Notes: generated from the letters alone by a model not told the origin. DNA of 6,867 nucleotides from Actinomycetes bacterium (GCA_023432725.1 JAEYUH010000014.1:1-6867), one strand, 5' to 3'. Counted from the stretch's first letter, positions 1 to 5,867 are shown. A program made the numbers and translations.

Positions 1-1692
1 ATCGAACCCGGCGACGCGATCGCCGTGATGGCCCCCACCAGGTACGAGTGGGCGCTGGCCGACCTGGCGGCCTGGTACGCCGGCGCTGTCGTCGTCCCGG
101 TCTACGAGACCTCGGCCCAGCCGCAGGTGACGGCCATCCTCGCCGACGCCGGGGTCCGCCTGGCCGTCGCAGGGAGCGCCGGGCATGCCGCCCTGCTTCA
201 GACCGCCCTCGATCAGCCCGGGCTGCGGCCGCTCGGGGTGTGGACCATGGACCCGGCCACGGGCACTGACCTGGCCGACCTGGTGGCGCGTGGCGCCGAC
301 GTGCCGGACGACGTCGTGGAGCAGCGACGGCTGCTGGCCGACCTGGACGCGGTGGCGACCATCGTGTACACCTCGGGCACCACCGCAGCCCCGAAGGGCG
401 CGCTGGTCACCCACCGCAACCTGGTCGACAAGGTGATGAGCGTCGCCGGCGCCTACGAAGAGGTGGTGCGGGAGGACGGCAACACGATCATCTTCCTGCC
501 GCTGGCGCACGTGCTGGCCCGCGGGCTGCAGCTGATCTGCCTGACCAAGGGGATGCGGATCGCCCACCTGGCCGATCCGCGCGAGGTGGTTGCCGCGGTG
601 GGCGTGCTGCGCCCCACCTTCCTCGTGGTGGTGCCCCGCGTCCTGCAGAAGATCCAGGCCGGCGCGGCCGCGGCGGCGGCGGCCAGGCACCTCGGCCCGG
701 TGTGGGCTCTCGCGCAGCGGACCGCTGTCGAGTGGGGGCGCCACAGCGAGGCGGCCGACGCCGATCCGCAGGTCCGGGCGCCGCTGGGGCTTCGGCTGCG
801 CCACCGACTGTTCGACCGGGTGTTCTTCGGCCGGCTGCGGGCCCGGCTGGGGGGCCGGCTCGACTACCTGCTCTCCGGCGCGGCACGGCTCGACACCACC
901 TTGTCGCTGTTCTACCGCGGGGTCGGGCTGCCCGTTGTCGAGGGCTACGGGCTGACCGAGACCACAGCACCCCTGACGGCGAACCTGCCCGGCGCGATCA
1001 AGTCCGGAACGGTGGGGGTTCCGCTTCCCGGCACCGAGGTGCGGATCTCCCCGGAGGGGGAGGTGCTCGCCCGGGGATCGGGAGTGATTCCCGGCTACCA
1101 CAACCCGGCGCACGACGCCGCCGCCTTCGTCGACGGCTGGTTCCGGACCGGAGACCTGGGCGCCCTCGACGACACCGGCCGCCTGACCCTGCGGGGTCGC
1201 CTGAAGGACGTGATCGTCACCTCCGGCGGCAAGACCATCTCGCCGGCCGCGTGGGAGAGCCAGGTGGAAGCGGATCCGCTCGTCGCGCACGCCGTGATGA
1301 TCGGGGAGGACAAGCCCTACCTCGGTGGCCTGGTGCTGCTCGACCCCGAGTCGGTCCAGCAGTGGGCTGAACGGGCTGGCATCACCGAAGCGATCCGGCT
1401 TCCCGTGCCGGGGCGCGAGGGCATCGCCCGGGTCGAGGACAGCCGGCTGATCGCCGCCGTCGCCAAGTCGATCTCGTCGGCCAACGCCCAACTCGCCCGG
1501 TCCGAACAGGTGCGCCGGTTCGCGCTGCTGCTGGCAGACCTCAGCGAGGCCGGGGGAATCATCACCCCGACCCTGAAGATGAAGCGGGCAGCCTTCACCG
1601 ACCGGGTCCGCGACATCGTCGAGAGCCTGTACGCGGAGACCCCGTCCCCCGCGTCGGCGTCGCGCCGCGCGGCCAGAGTTGGGCGAAGGTAG
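1..1692 (+). CDS. Long-chain fatty-acid-CoA ligase (AMP-binding, FadD15-like), 5' end missing
   Basis: This enzyme of the ANL superfamily activates fatty acids with ATP to acyl-adenylate and then to acyl-CoA in the cytoplasm or at the inner membrane face. The frame is open from base 1, so the gene starts upstream. 563 residues are visible against roughly 600 for FadD15-like proteins, so perhaps 30-50 are missing. The internal GTG at 25 is not the start, because the codons before it already read as family sequence (IEPGDAIAVM). Counting from the first visible codon, the ATP-binding loop YTSGTTAAPKG is at 123-133, the GYGLTET adenylation motif at 315-321, GWFRTGDL with the ribose-binding Asp at 379-386, and the hinge RLKDVIVTSGGK at 400-411. 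The C-terminal TPTLKMKR, with the adenylation lysine, is at 522-529. All catalytic motifs are intact. A short GC-rich hairpin follows the stop, and tspO begins 107 bases downstream. The family is clear. Chain-length preference cannot be read from the sequence, and the name FadD15-like rests on overall resemblance. Confidence 0.95.
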   Translation: MEPGDAIAVMAPTRYEWALADLAAWYAGAVVVPVYETSAQPQVTAILADAGVRLAVAGSAGHAALLQTALDQPGLRPLGVWTMDPATGTDLADLVARGADVPDDVVEQRRLLADLDAVATIVYTSGTTAAPKGALVTHRNLVDKVMSVAGAYEEVVREDGNTIIFLPLAHVLARGLQLICLTKGMRIAHLADPREVVAAVGVLRPTFLVVVPRVLQKIQAGAAAAAAARHLGPVWALAQRTAVEWGRHSEAADADPQVRAPLGLRLRHRLFDRVFFGRLRARLGGRLDYLLSGAARLDTTLSLFYRGVGLPVVEGYGLTETTAPLTANLPGAIKSGTVGVPLPGTEVRISPEGEVLARGSGVIPGYHNPAHDAAAFVDGWFRTGDLGALDDTGRLTLRGRLKDVIVTSGGKTISPAAWESQVEADPLVAHAVMIGEDKPYLGGLVLLDPESVQQWAERAGITEAIRLPVPGREGIARVEDSRLIAAVAKSISSANAQLARSEQVRRFALLLADLSEAGGIITPTLKMKRAAFTDRVRDIVESLYAETPSPASASRRAARVGRR

Positions 1693-1694
1693 CT

Positions 1695-1707
1695 CGCCCG
1701 CGGGGCG
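1695..1707 (+). terminator. Small GC hairpin just after the ligase gene, possible weak terminator
   Basis: Arms cgccc (1695-1699) and gggcg (1703-1707) pair perfectly around a 3-base loop, two bases after the stop codon. There is no T-run, so factor-independent termination is doubtful. In GC-rich DNA a five-base-pair stem can arise by chance. Confidence 0.2.
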
Positions 1708-1740
1708 TGGCGGCAATACTGAGGGTGTGCGGCCGAGGCT

Positions 1741-1760
1741 GACCAGGGGCGTGCCTGGTC
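1741..1760 (+). promoter_or_regulatory. Perfect 7-bp inverted repeat upstream of tspO
   Basis: Arms gaccagg (1741-1747) and cctggtc (1754-1760) are exact reverse complements around the 6-base loop ggcgtg. A G-U pair (1740/1761) would extend the stem in RNA. The repeat lies 40-59 bases before the tspO GTG and about 50 bases after the ligase stop. It could be a terminator stem, though it has no T-run, an operator for tspO, or a leader hairpin. The sequence does not decide between these. Confidence 0.35.
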
Positions 1761-1799
1761 GCCCTGCTCGGGGTTGACCGACTGGAAGGACACCACCAG

Positions 1800-2294
1800 G
1801 TGAGCATCAAGGACGTCTGGAGCAAGCCACTGACACAGACCGGCGTGGCGACGGCGCTGTGCGCGGTGTCGGGATCGCTGGCCACCGAGCCGGACTCCGT
1901 CTGGTTCCGGGCGCTGGACAAACCGCGCTGGCAGCCGCCGGGGTGGCTGTTCCCGATCGTGTGGACGGGCCTGTACACCTCTGTAGCCCTCACCGCGGCC
2001 AAGGTGATCGAAGCCCACGAGGCCGAAGGCGACGAGCAGTCGGCCACCCGGTACCGGGCCGCGCTGCTGGTCAATCTGGCGCTCAACCAGGGCTGGAGCT
2101 GGGTCTTCTTCAAGGCGCACCGGCTGCGCCCCGCGACCGCTGTCGCCGCCCTGCTGGCGGCCAGTTCGGTGGATCTCGCCCGCCGGGCGCGCGCGACGGG
2201 CACCGGCAAGGCGCTCGCGCTGGCGCCGTACGCCGCGTGGTGCTCGTTCGCGACGATCCTGACCCGGGAGATCTCGCGGCGGAACCCCTCGTAA
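1800..2294 (+). CDS. TspO/MBR family tryptophan-rich membrane protein
   Basis: A 164-residue protein of the TspO/MBR (translocator protein, tryptophan-rich sensory protein) family. These are five-helix membrane proteins that bind porphyrins and sterol-like ligands and are linked to tetrapyrrole handling and stress. Family landmarks are present: SGSLATEP near the end of helix 1 (24-31), KPRWQPPGWLFPIVWT (41-56) leading into helix 2, LNQGWSWVFF (95-104) in helix 3, PYAAWCSFAT (143-152) in helix 5, and a terminal NP (162-163). Eight tryptophans are present. Approximate helices are 11-30, 48-68, 84-104, 107-127 and 137-157. The GTG start is supported by GGAAGGA at 1784-1790, nine bases upstream, and by the expected family length. 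The 107-base gap to the ligase carries an inverted repeat, so it may have its own transcription signals, but I found no clear promoter. The physiological ligand cannot be told from sequence. The gene symbol is left blank because the family has many uncharacterised members. Confidence 0.9.
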   Translation: MSIKDVWSKPLTQTGVATALCAVSGSLATEPDSVWFRALDKPRWQPPGWLFPIVWTGLYTSVALTAAKVIEAHEAEGDEQSATRYRAALLVNLALNQGWSWVFFKAHRLRPATAVAALLAASSVDLARRARATGTGKALALAPYAAWCSFATILTREISRRNPS

Positions 2295-2304
2295 TCCGAG
2301 GAAG

Positions 2305-2328
2305 CGGTTTCAGGATAATCTGAATCCG
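2305..2328 (+). promoter_or_regulatory. Probable ArsR-family operator (imperfect 24-bp palindrome)
   Basis: Arms cggtttcag (2305-2313) and ctgaatccg (2320-2328) pair at 8 of 9 positions, the only mismatch being T2308/T2325. The 6-base spacer is exactly the -10-like hexamer gataat. A further half-site, aatccg at 2293-2298, matches 2323-2328 and lies inverted to cggttt (2305-2310, one mismatch), giving three related half-sites within 36 bases. ArsR/SmtB dimers typically bind imperfect palindromes of this size over their own promoter. That placement, next to an arsR gene, suggests autorepression that would also control sulP. Binding itself is inferred. Confidence 0.6.
2314..2319 (+). promoter_or_regulatory. 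Candidate -10 element for the arsR-sulP operon (leaderless transcript)
   Basis: The hexamer gataat differs from TATAAT at one position and stands out as A/T-rich in GC-rich surroundings. It ends 8 bases before the GTG at 2328, so transcription would start at or next to the start codon. No Shine-Dalgarno-like sequence precedes that GTG, which fits a leaderless mRNA, a common arrangement in actinobacteria. No good -35 box is visible 16-18 bases upstream (gtaatc and neighbouring hexamers). Confidence 0.55.
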
Positions 2329-2708
2329 TGAAACCAGCCTCGGAGCCGCTCTACGAGATCAAGGCGAACCTGTTCCGCGCCATGGCGCACCCGGTACGCA
2401 TCCGGGTGCTCGAACTGCTCGTGGCCGCAGACCCCGCCGGCGACGGCGAGGTGAACGTCGCCGACCTGCTCGCCGACCTCGAGGTCTCCCCGTCCCATCT
2501 GTCCGGACACTTGGCCGTGCTGCGCCAGTACGGCGTGGTGACCTCACGCCGGGTCGGCTCCCACGTGCTCTACCGGACGGCGGACCCCGCGGTCGTCGAC
2601 CTGCTCGCCAGCGCGCGGCGCTTCCTGCTCGACACCCTCGCCGCCAAGGGCGACCAGTTCGAGGCCGCCGCCGGGCTGCCGCCGCTGGGCGCCCCGTCCC
2701 CCCGTTGA
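2328..2708 (+). CDS. ArsR/SmtB-family transcriptional repressor without cysteines
   Basis: A 126-residue winged-helix regulator of the ArsR/SmtB family. The N-terminal LYEIKANLFRAMAHPVRIRV (8-27) is the family's first-helix signature. SPSHLSGHLAVLRQYGVV (54-71) is the helix-turn-helix with its recognition helix, and residues 72-83 (TSRRVGSHVLYR) form the wing. The C-terminal tail from about 105 is longer than minimal members and Pro/Ala-rich. The metal-binding ELCVCDL motif of arsenic and cadmium sensors is replaced by EVNVADL (41-47), and the protein has no cysteine at all, so thiol-based metal sensing is excluded. Histidines at 21, 57, 61 and 79 remain. The GTG start lacks a ribosome-binding site but fits a leaderless transcript from the -10 at 2314. 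The palindrome at 2305-2328 suggests that it represses itself and the sulP gene 26 bases downstream. The signal it senses is unknown; an anion-related or redox-independent cue is a guess. Confidence 0.9.
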   Translation: MKPASEPLYEIKANLFRAMAHPVRIRVLELLVAADPAGDGEVNVADLLADLEVSPSHLSGHLAVLRQYGVVTSRRVGSHVLYRTADPAVVDLLASARRFLLDTLAAKGDQFEAAAGLPPLGAPSPR

Positions 2709-2734
2709 CACCCACCCCACTTCCCCGAGGGACC

Positions 2735-4432
2735 ATGACTGCCACCGCCACGCCCCGCTCCGGCCTGATTCCCGAGCACATCCGCCGGCACCTCACCGGC
2801 CTGCTGCCCGGCCCCGCCGACCTCGTCCCGATGCGGACGAGCTGGAAGCGCGACCTGATCGCCGGCGTCACCGTCGGCGTGGTTGCGCTGCCGCTGGCGC
2901 TCGCCTTCGGCGTGAGCTCCGGCATGGGCGCCGCGGCCGGCCTGGTCACCGCGATCGTCGCGGGCCTGGTCGCCGCGGTGTTCGGCGGCTCCCACGTCCA
3001 GGTCTCCGGACCCACCGGCGCGATGGCGGTCATCCTCGCCCCGATCGTCGCCGCTCACGGCCCCTCCGCCGTCGTCACGGTGTCGATCATCGCCGGCCTG
3101 ATCCTCGTGGCCGCCGGCGCGCTGCGGCTGGGCCGGGTGGTGGTCTACATCCCGTGGCCGGTGATCGAAGGGTTCACCGCCGGCATCGCCCTGATCATCG
3201 CGCTGCAGCAGATCCCGCTCGCCCTGGACGTCTCCCTGCCCGCCGGCGAAGGGACGCTGGTGGCGGCCGTCGACGCCGTCCAGGCCGCCGACTGGAGCCA
3301 GGCCTGGGTGCCGCTGGCGATCACCGTCGCCGTCGTGGCGGTCATCGAAGCGCTGCGCCGGCTGCCCGGCGCGCTGCCGGGCGCGCTGATCGCCGTGGTC
3401 GCCGCCACCGCCGTCGCCGAGGCGGCCGGTCTCGCGGTGGTGCGGATCGGGGCGCTGCCCTCCAGCCTGCCGATGCCAGGGCTGCCCGGCCTCGACCCGG
3501 GCCTGCTGCGCCAGCTCGCCGGACCCGCGCTGGCGGTCGCCGCCCTCGCCGCCATCGAGTCGCTGCTCTCGGCCCGGGTCGCCGCCGGCATGGCCCCGAC
3601 CGGACGGGTGCTGCCCGACCGTGAGGTGTTCGGCCAGGGGCTGGCCTCGATCGCGTCCGGGCTGTTCGGCGGGATGCCTGCCACCGGCGCGATCGCCCGC
3701 ACCGCTGTGAACGTGAGGGCCAGCGCCCGCTCCCGGCTGGCCGCCGCCAGCCACTCCGTCGTCCTGATGGGCGTCGTGGCGGTCGGCGCCGGGCTGGCGT
3801 CCCGGATCCCGCTCTCCGCCCTGGCCGGCGTCCTGATCGCCACCACCTTGCGGATGGTCGACCTGCGCGAGGTCCGCGGCCTGCTCAGGGTCGGACGCAG
3901 CACCGCGGCCACCTTCTTCGCCACCATCGCCTGCACCGTCCTGCTCGACCTGATCACCGCCGTCGAGATCGGCATCGTGCTGGCCGCCTTCTTCGCGCTG
4001 CGTGCCCTGGCCGACACCACCCACGTCGCCCGCGAGGAACTGCCCGGCCCGCCGGCCCCCGGCGACGAGCACATCGCCCTGCTGCGGCTGGACGGCTCGC
4101 TGTTCTTCGGTGCTGCCGACCGGCTGATGGACGACATCGCCGACACCGAGGCCTGGGTGGTGGTGCTCCGGCTGTCGAGGGTGGAACTGCTCGACCCGAC
4201 CGGCGCCCACCGGCTCACCGAGATGGTGCAGCTACTGGAGGCGCGCGGGGTCACCGTCTTGATCAAGGGGCTGCGGAACCGGCACCAGCGGATGGCGCGC
4301 CGGGCGGGGGTGCTGGAGGCGCTGCGCACCCGGGAGCACCAGTTCGTCGACCTGGACGAGGCGATCGAGCACGCGCGCAGCCACGTGGCGCGCCAGCTCG
4401 CCGGTCAGCCCGTCCCGACCCGGCGCCGCTGA
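2735..4432 (+). CDS. SulP-family inorganic anion transporter with C-terminal STAS domain
   Basis: A 565-residue SulP/SLC26 membrane transporter, of normal family length. It moves anions such as sulfate or bicarbonate across the cytoplasmic membrane; the substrate cannot be read here. The cytosolic N-terminus runs to about residue 38. Membrane segments fill about 39-425 and include the family signature QVSGPTGAM (89-97), IEGFTAGIALIIALQQIP (144-161), AIESLLSARVAAGM (273-286) and GGMPATGAIARTAVNVRA (312-329). A cytosolic STAS domain follows (about 445-555), containing RLDGSLFFGAADRL (451-464) and LLDPTGAHRL (485-494), the position where STAS domains often carry a regulatory Ser/Thr. The ATG at 2735 is preferred, with GAGG at 2727-2730 four bases upstream. 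A TTG at 2705 overlaps the arsR stop (TTGA) and would add 10 residues by coupled translation, but it has no ribosome-binding site. It follows arsR closely and is probably under its control. Its end lies 3 bases from a convergent gene. Confidence 0.93.
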   Translation: MTATATPRSGLIPEHIRRHLTGLLPGPADLVPMRTSWKRDLIAGVTVGVVALPLALAFGVSSGMGAAAGLVTAIVAGLVAAVFGGSHVQVSGPTGAMAVILAPIVAAHGPSAVVTVSIIAGLILVAAGALRLGRVVVYIPWPVIEGFTAGIALIIALQQIPLALDVSLPAGEGTLVAAVDAVQAADWSQAWVPLAITVAVVAVIEALRRLPGALPGALIAVVAATAVAEAAGLAVVRIGALPSSLPMPGLPGLDPGLLRQLAGPALAVAALAAIESLLSARVAAGMAPTGRVLPDREVFGQGLASIASGLFGGMPATGAIARTAVNVRASARSRLAAASHSVVLMGVVAVGAGLASRIPLSALAGVLIATTLRMVDLREVRGLLRVGRSTAATFFATIACTVLLDLITAVEIGIVLAAFFALRALADTTHVAREELPGPPAPGDEHIALLRLDGSLFFGAADRLMDDIADTEAWVVVLRLSRVELLDPTGAHRLTEMVQLLEARGVTVLIKGLRNRHQRMARRAGVLEALRTREHQFVDLDEAIEHARSHVARQLAGQPVPTRRR

Positions 4433-4435
4433 CCG

Positions 4436-4735
4436 CTACCTCAGGTCGTCGGGGTTGCGCAGCGGTTGTTCGGCGACCGGGTACTGCGGGAAGCCCGTCG
4501 CGGGCGGGGGCGGTGCGACCGCTGGGGTCTCCTTGCGCAGGACGCGAGCGACCAGGTAGACGATAAGCATCGGCACCGCACCCACGATCGCCAGCATGAG
4601 TGCCCCGAAGAAGGCGGACAGCTCGCCGGCCACCAGGAAGAGCAGGCCGAGGGCGAGCATCCCTGCGACGAGCACGCCGAGGATCGTCACGATCACGCGG
4701 GGACCCGGACCGACCGCGAACAGGAGCTTCTTCAT
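4436..4735 (-). CDS. Small membrane protein of unknown function, two predicted helices
   Basis: I do not recognise this 99-residue protein. It begins MKKLLFAVGPGPR, then has two hydrophobic stretches at about 14-36 (VIVTILGVLVAGMLALGLLF onward) and 41-64 (AFFGALMLAIVGAVPMLIVY onward). A basic RVLRK follows at 64-68, and then a proline-rich hydrophilic tail of about 30 residues that should face the cytoplasm. The reading frame extends upstream to 4849, but that extension overlaps the GyrI-like gene and is Arg/Ser/Pro-rich as expected of a shadow frame. The ATG at 4735 lies 10 bases after the GyrI-like stop, with a weak AGG-type ribosome-binding site (acaggtcgg before ATG), so the two genes are probably co-transcribed. 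Its stop is 3 bases from the stop of the convergent sulP. It could serve as a membrane partner of the upstream protein, but only the adjacency suggests this. Confidence 0.7.
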   Translation of the reverse strand: MKKLLFAVGPGPRVIVTILGVLVAGMLALGLLFLVAGELSAFFGALMLAIVGAVPMLIVYLVARVLRKETPAVAPPPPATGFPQYPVAEQPLRNPDDLR

Positions 4736-4745
4736 CCGACCTGTG

Positions 4746-5210
4746 CTAACCCTGCTCGCGCAGCGGGAAGACGATCCGGGTGACCGTCTGGGCGGGGTCG
4801 GTGTCCGGCGGGCTGTCGTAGAACTCCCACATCGAGTCGGCGAGCTCAAGATCCTGCCCTTGCAGCCAGGTCATCAGCTCGTCGTAGCTTTCCGGCAGCT
4901 GGTCGTAGGACCCGACGTGGGTTCCGACCACCGCCCGGGTGGCGGGCTGCTCCGCGACGATCAGCCCTGGGACGTCCACCGGTCTATCGATTCCGAAGCC
5001 GACCTCGACGTCCAGGGTCTCGGTCGGCATGCCGTAGTAGCGGGCGTACGCGGGACCCAGGAGCTTCCCGCCGGCGGCATGAACCGCCTGGTCAACCCGC
5101 TGGAAGTCGGCGGGGAAGACGTCGTTCAGCTCGGCCATCGAGACCACGTGGCGCACGCCTGCGCTGATCCACGGCTCGAGGGTCTCCAGATGCGGGTTCA
5201 CTCCAGCCAC
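4746..5210 (-). CDS. GyrI-like effector-binding domain protein, stand-alone
   Basis: A 154-residue protein made almost entirely of a GyrI-like (AraC effector-binding, SRPBCC-type) small-molecule-binding domain. This fold is found in BmrR-type regulators and the gyrase inhibitor GyrI, as well as in free-standing proteins. Numbering from the GTG at 5210, family blocks are GPAYARYYGMP (52-62) with ETLDVEVGF (64-72), THVGSYDQLPESYDEL (97-112), and WEFYDSPPDTDPAQTVTRIV (128-147). E129 falls where BmrR carries its ligand-binding glutamate. No DNA-binding domain precedes it, so it is not by itself a transcription factor; it may bind or turn over a hydrophobic cation or similar ligand. The GTG at 5210 has GGGAGG (5215-5220) four bases upstream. 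A TTG at 5222 lies upstream of that site, and a GTG at 5201 is a later option, so the start is uncertain by a few codons. The small membrane protein gene follows 10 bases downstream. Confidence 0.85.
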   Translation of the reverse strand: MAGVNPHLETLEPWISAGVRHVVSMAELNDVFPADFQRVDQAVHAAGGKLLGPAYARYYGMPTETLDVEVGFGIDRPVDVPGLIVAEQPATRAVVGTHVGSYDQLPESYDELMTWLQGQDLELADSMWEFYDSPPDTDPAQTVTRIVFPLREQG

Positions 5211-5235
5211 GATGCCTCCCAACGCAGGGCTGAGT

Positions 5236-5253
5236 CTGTTCCCACGCTAACAG
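5236..5253 (-). promoter_or_regulatory. Possible promoter or operator region for the GyrI-like gene
   Basis: On the minus strand TAGCGT (5249 to 5244) fits the loose actinobacterial -10 pattern TANNNT and would place the transcript start about 27 bases before the GTG at 5210. It sits within a short inverted repeat, ctgtt (5236-5240) and aacag (5249-5253), separated by 8 bases. No convincing -35 box is visible. The rest of the divergent gap (5254-5323) shows nothing I can assign with confidence. Confidence 0.3.
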
Positions 5254-5337
5254 GGCACCTGCCTGGGCGCGAGAGTCCCCGCAGCCGGTCCAGCCGAAGC
5301 GGGCACGACACCGCACAGCCCGTGGAAGGCTGCTGCC

Positions 5338-5766
5338 ATGCTCAAGAACATCCCCGAGATCCTGACCCCGGAACTGCTCTCCTGCCTGGCTGAGATGGGC
5401 CACGGCGACGTGCTGGCCGTGGTCGACAAAAACTATCCCTGCTACTCCCGCGGGAACCAGGTGATTGAGCTACCGGGGGTCGACGCGGGGATCGCGATCG
5501 AGGCGATCCTGACCCTGCTGCCGCTGGAGACCTTCACCGAACCGGCAGCGATCCACATGCTCACCGACGAGGGCGCCGAGGGCGCCGCCCTGGCCGGGGT
5601 CCGCGAGGTCTGGAACCGGCTGGACGGCCGCGCGGTGCCCGACCTCGGCGTGCAGCGGCACGGGCCGGACGGCTTCTACGCCCGGGCCGAGCAGGCCTAC
5701 GCCATCGTCCACACCTCCGAGCCGGCACCCTTCGGCTGCTACCTGCTGGTCAAGGGCGTTCTCTAG
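5338..5766 (+). CDS. RbsD/FucU-family sugar mutarotase-like protein
   Basis: A 142-residue protein of the RbsD/FucU family (normal length about 140), decameric cytoplasmic enzymes that interconvert sugar anomers (L-fucose mutarotase, D-ribose pyranase). The N-terminus MLKNIPEILTPELLSCLAEM and then GHGD (21-24) is diagnostic. H22 matches the catalytic histidine and D30 (in VVDKNYP) the conserved aspartate. GFYARAEQAYAIVHTSEPAP (112-131) and KGVL (139-142) match the usual C-terminal block. The ligand-contacting Tyr-x-Asn of that block (PYxN in most members) reads PFGC here, with F132 and C134, so sugar preference or activity may differ. The ATG is well supported by GGAAGG (5324-5329) eight bases upstream. 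No fucose, rhamnose or ribose genes adjoin it, so the substrate is open. By overall sequence it is closer to FucU than to RbsD, but I leave the symbol blank. Confidence 0.9.
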   Translation: MLKNIPEILTPELLSCLAEMGHGDVLAVVDKNYPCYSRGNQVIELPGVDAGIAIEAILTLLPLETFTEPAAIHMLTDEGAEGAALAGVREVWNRLDGRAVPDLGVQRHGPDGFYARAEQAYAIVHTSEPAPFGCYLLVKGVL

Positions 5767-5788
5767 CCGTATCGCCGGGACACCCGCC

Positions 5789-5825
5789 TCCCCCAGTACA
5801 CTCCCAAGAAACCACCACTGGGGGA
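5789..5825 (+). terminator. Perfect 9-bp inverted repeat between the mutarotase and RCC1 genes
   Basis: Arms tcccccagt (5789-5797) and actggggga (5817-5825) are exact reverse complements separated by 19 bases. The repeat begins 22 bases after the mutarotase stop. It may be a terminator stem for that gene, although the loop is long and no T-run follows, or a protein-binding site upstream of the RCC1 gene. The assignment as terminator is tentative; the repeat itself is certain. Confidence 0.4.
5797..5802 (+). promoter_or_regulatory. Weak -10 candidate for the RCC1-repeat gene
   Basis: The hexamer tacact fits the TANNNT pattern and would give a leader of roughly 60 bases before the ATG at 5868. 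It starts at the last base of the left arm of the 5789-5825 inverted repeat and extends into its loop, so a bound protein or formed hairpin would interfere with it. No -35 match is seen. Confidence 0.2.
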
Positions 5826-5828
5826 ATT

Positions 5829-5852
5829 CGGCCGCGCACCGCCGCGTGGCCG
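5829..5852 (+). other. Leader hairpin ending at the ribosome-binding site of the RCC1 gene
   Basis: Arms cggcc (5829-5833) and ggccg (5848-5852) pair, and inside them gcg (5834-5836) pairs with cgc (5843-5845) across a 2-base bulge. The structure ends right where the ribosome-binding purine run (ggagga, 5853-5858) starts. It could influence access to that site, or be a chance product of GC-rich sequence. Confidence 0.25.
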
Positions 5853-5867
5853 GGAGGAGTGGAGGTC

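Noticed and set aside
664..684. GCG/GCC-rich run in the ligase gene as a microsatellite
   Set aside because: It encodes a short alanine stretch in a variable loop of the family and is ordinary for such GC content.
1771..1780. ttgacc as a -35 box for tspO
   Set aside because: It lies only about 20 bases before the start codon and directly before the ribosome-binding site, leaving no space for a -10 and a leader.
1317..2209. Long minus-strand frames across the ligase end and tspO
   Set aside because: Arg/Pro/Ser-rich shadow translations; both plus-strand genes carry conserved family motifs throughout.
2570..4210. A 546-codon open frame on the minus strand, opposite sulP
   Set aside because: The translation is Gly/Gln/Asp/His-rich with no domain pattern, as expected of the antisense of a GC-rich gene. 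The plus strand encodes a clear SulP transporter.
4736..4849. Upstream extension of the small membrane protein to 4849
   Set aside because: The added 38 residues overlap the GyrI-like coding region and are Arg/Ser/Pro-rich. The ATG at 4735 directly precedes the hydrophobic segments.
4596..5393. A 265-codon open frame on the plus strand across the GyrI-like gene
   Set aside because: It crosses the divergent promoter gap and both minus-strand genes, has no recognisable family, and conflicts with the clear GyrI-like match on the minus strand.
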